The translations under genes were made by a program, and so were the position numbers. Source: Desulfobulbaceae bacterium (GTDB lineage: Bacteria; Desulfobacterota; Desulfobulbia; Desulfobulbales; Desulfobulbaceae). From it: a stretch of 5,650 nt of DNA. Below the pieces are notes generated by a model. The model was given only the letters and a program-made list of their open reading frames with translations. It ran no database searches and had not been told where the DNA came from. The DNA is taken from positions 1 through 5,650 of the forward strand of contig JALXCX010000267.1 of the NCBI GenBank assembly GCA_026990725.1, given 5' to 3'. Below, piece after piece: positions 5,553 through 5,650 of this stretch. The stretch's first letter is position 1; every line of letters starts with the position of its first letter.

Positions 5553-5650
5553 CGGTGTAAGATGGCTCAGATTTTAATAATCTTTAGGGTGCCTTGAATA
5601 ATTAGCTATTTTGTTCGAGTTCAAGGAGCATAGAAAATAACAAGCGCAGC

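Noticed and set aside
5592..5626. CCTTGAA/TTCAAGG inverted repeat and a CTTGAA sigma-32-like hexamer after htpG
   Set aside because: The arms are short with a 21-nt loop, no T-tract follows, no matching -10 was found, and no gene start is visible before the window ends.

Overview
The window reads as an ordinary bacterial chromosome segment of moderate GC, with three complete genes and one gene tail. In order: the last 21 codons of a ComF-like phosphoribosyltransferase (+, 1-66), a long AT-rich leader (67-563), dnaA (+, 564-1886), a short convergent spacer with a large perfect palindrome, a HemY/CgoX-type porphyrinogen oxidase gene (-, 1985-3388), a 265-bp divergent intergenic region, htpG (+, 3654-5531), and 119 bp of trailing non-coding DNA. 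The lack of phage, transposon or CRISPR features and the housekeeping content suggest core genome. The protein style (a DnaA with altered AAA+ motifs, a standalone HemY-type oxidase, a 625-aa HtpG) fits a Desulfobacterota (deltaproteobacterial) sulfur-cycle lineage, possibly Desulfobulbales. That placement is inference from memory of family style, not a search result.

The genes act in unrelated processes: DnaA starts chromosome replication, the flavoprotein oxidises a porphyrinogen in heme synthesis, and HtpG is the bacterial Hsp90. They are separately transcribed. dnaA and the oxidase gene converge on a 54-nt perfect inverted repeat (1913-1966) whose A- and T-flanked GC stem is symmetric, so it should terminate transcription from both sides. 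The oxidase gene and htpG diverge from 3389-3653. That region holds a good promoter candidate for htpG that resembles both sigma-70 and heat-shock sigma-32 consensus, overlapped by two bulged dyads, plus an upstream pair of interleaved inverted repeats.

dnaA is not followed by dnaN, and I found no convincing DnaA boxes around it, so nothing here marks a replication origin. The most interesting points are substitutions at the Walker A, Walker B and Sensor 1 positions of DnaA, the large bidirectional terminator, an 11-bp tandem duplication covering the dnaA stop codon, and the dyad-rich htpG upstream region. I saw no convincing previously undescribed multi-gene system.
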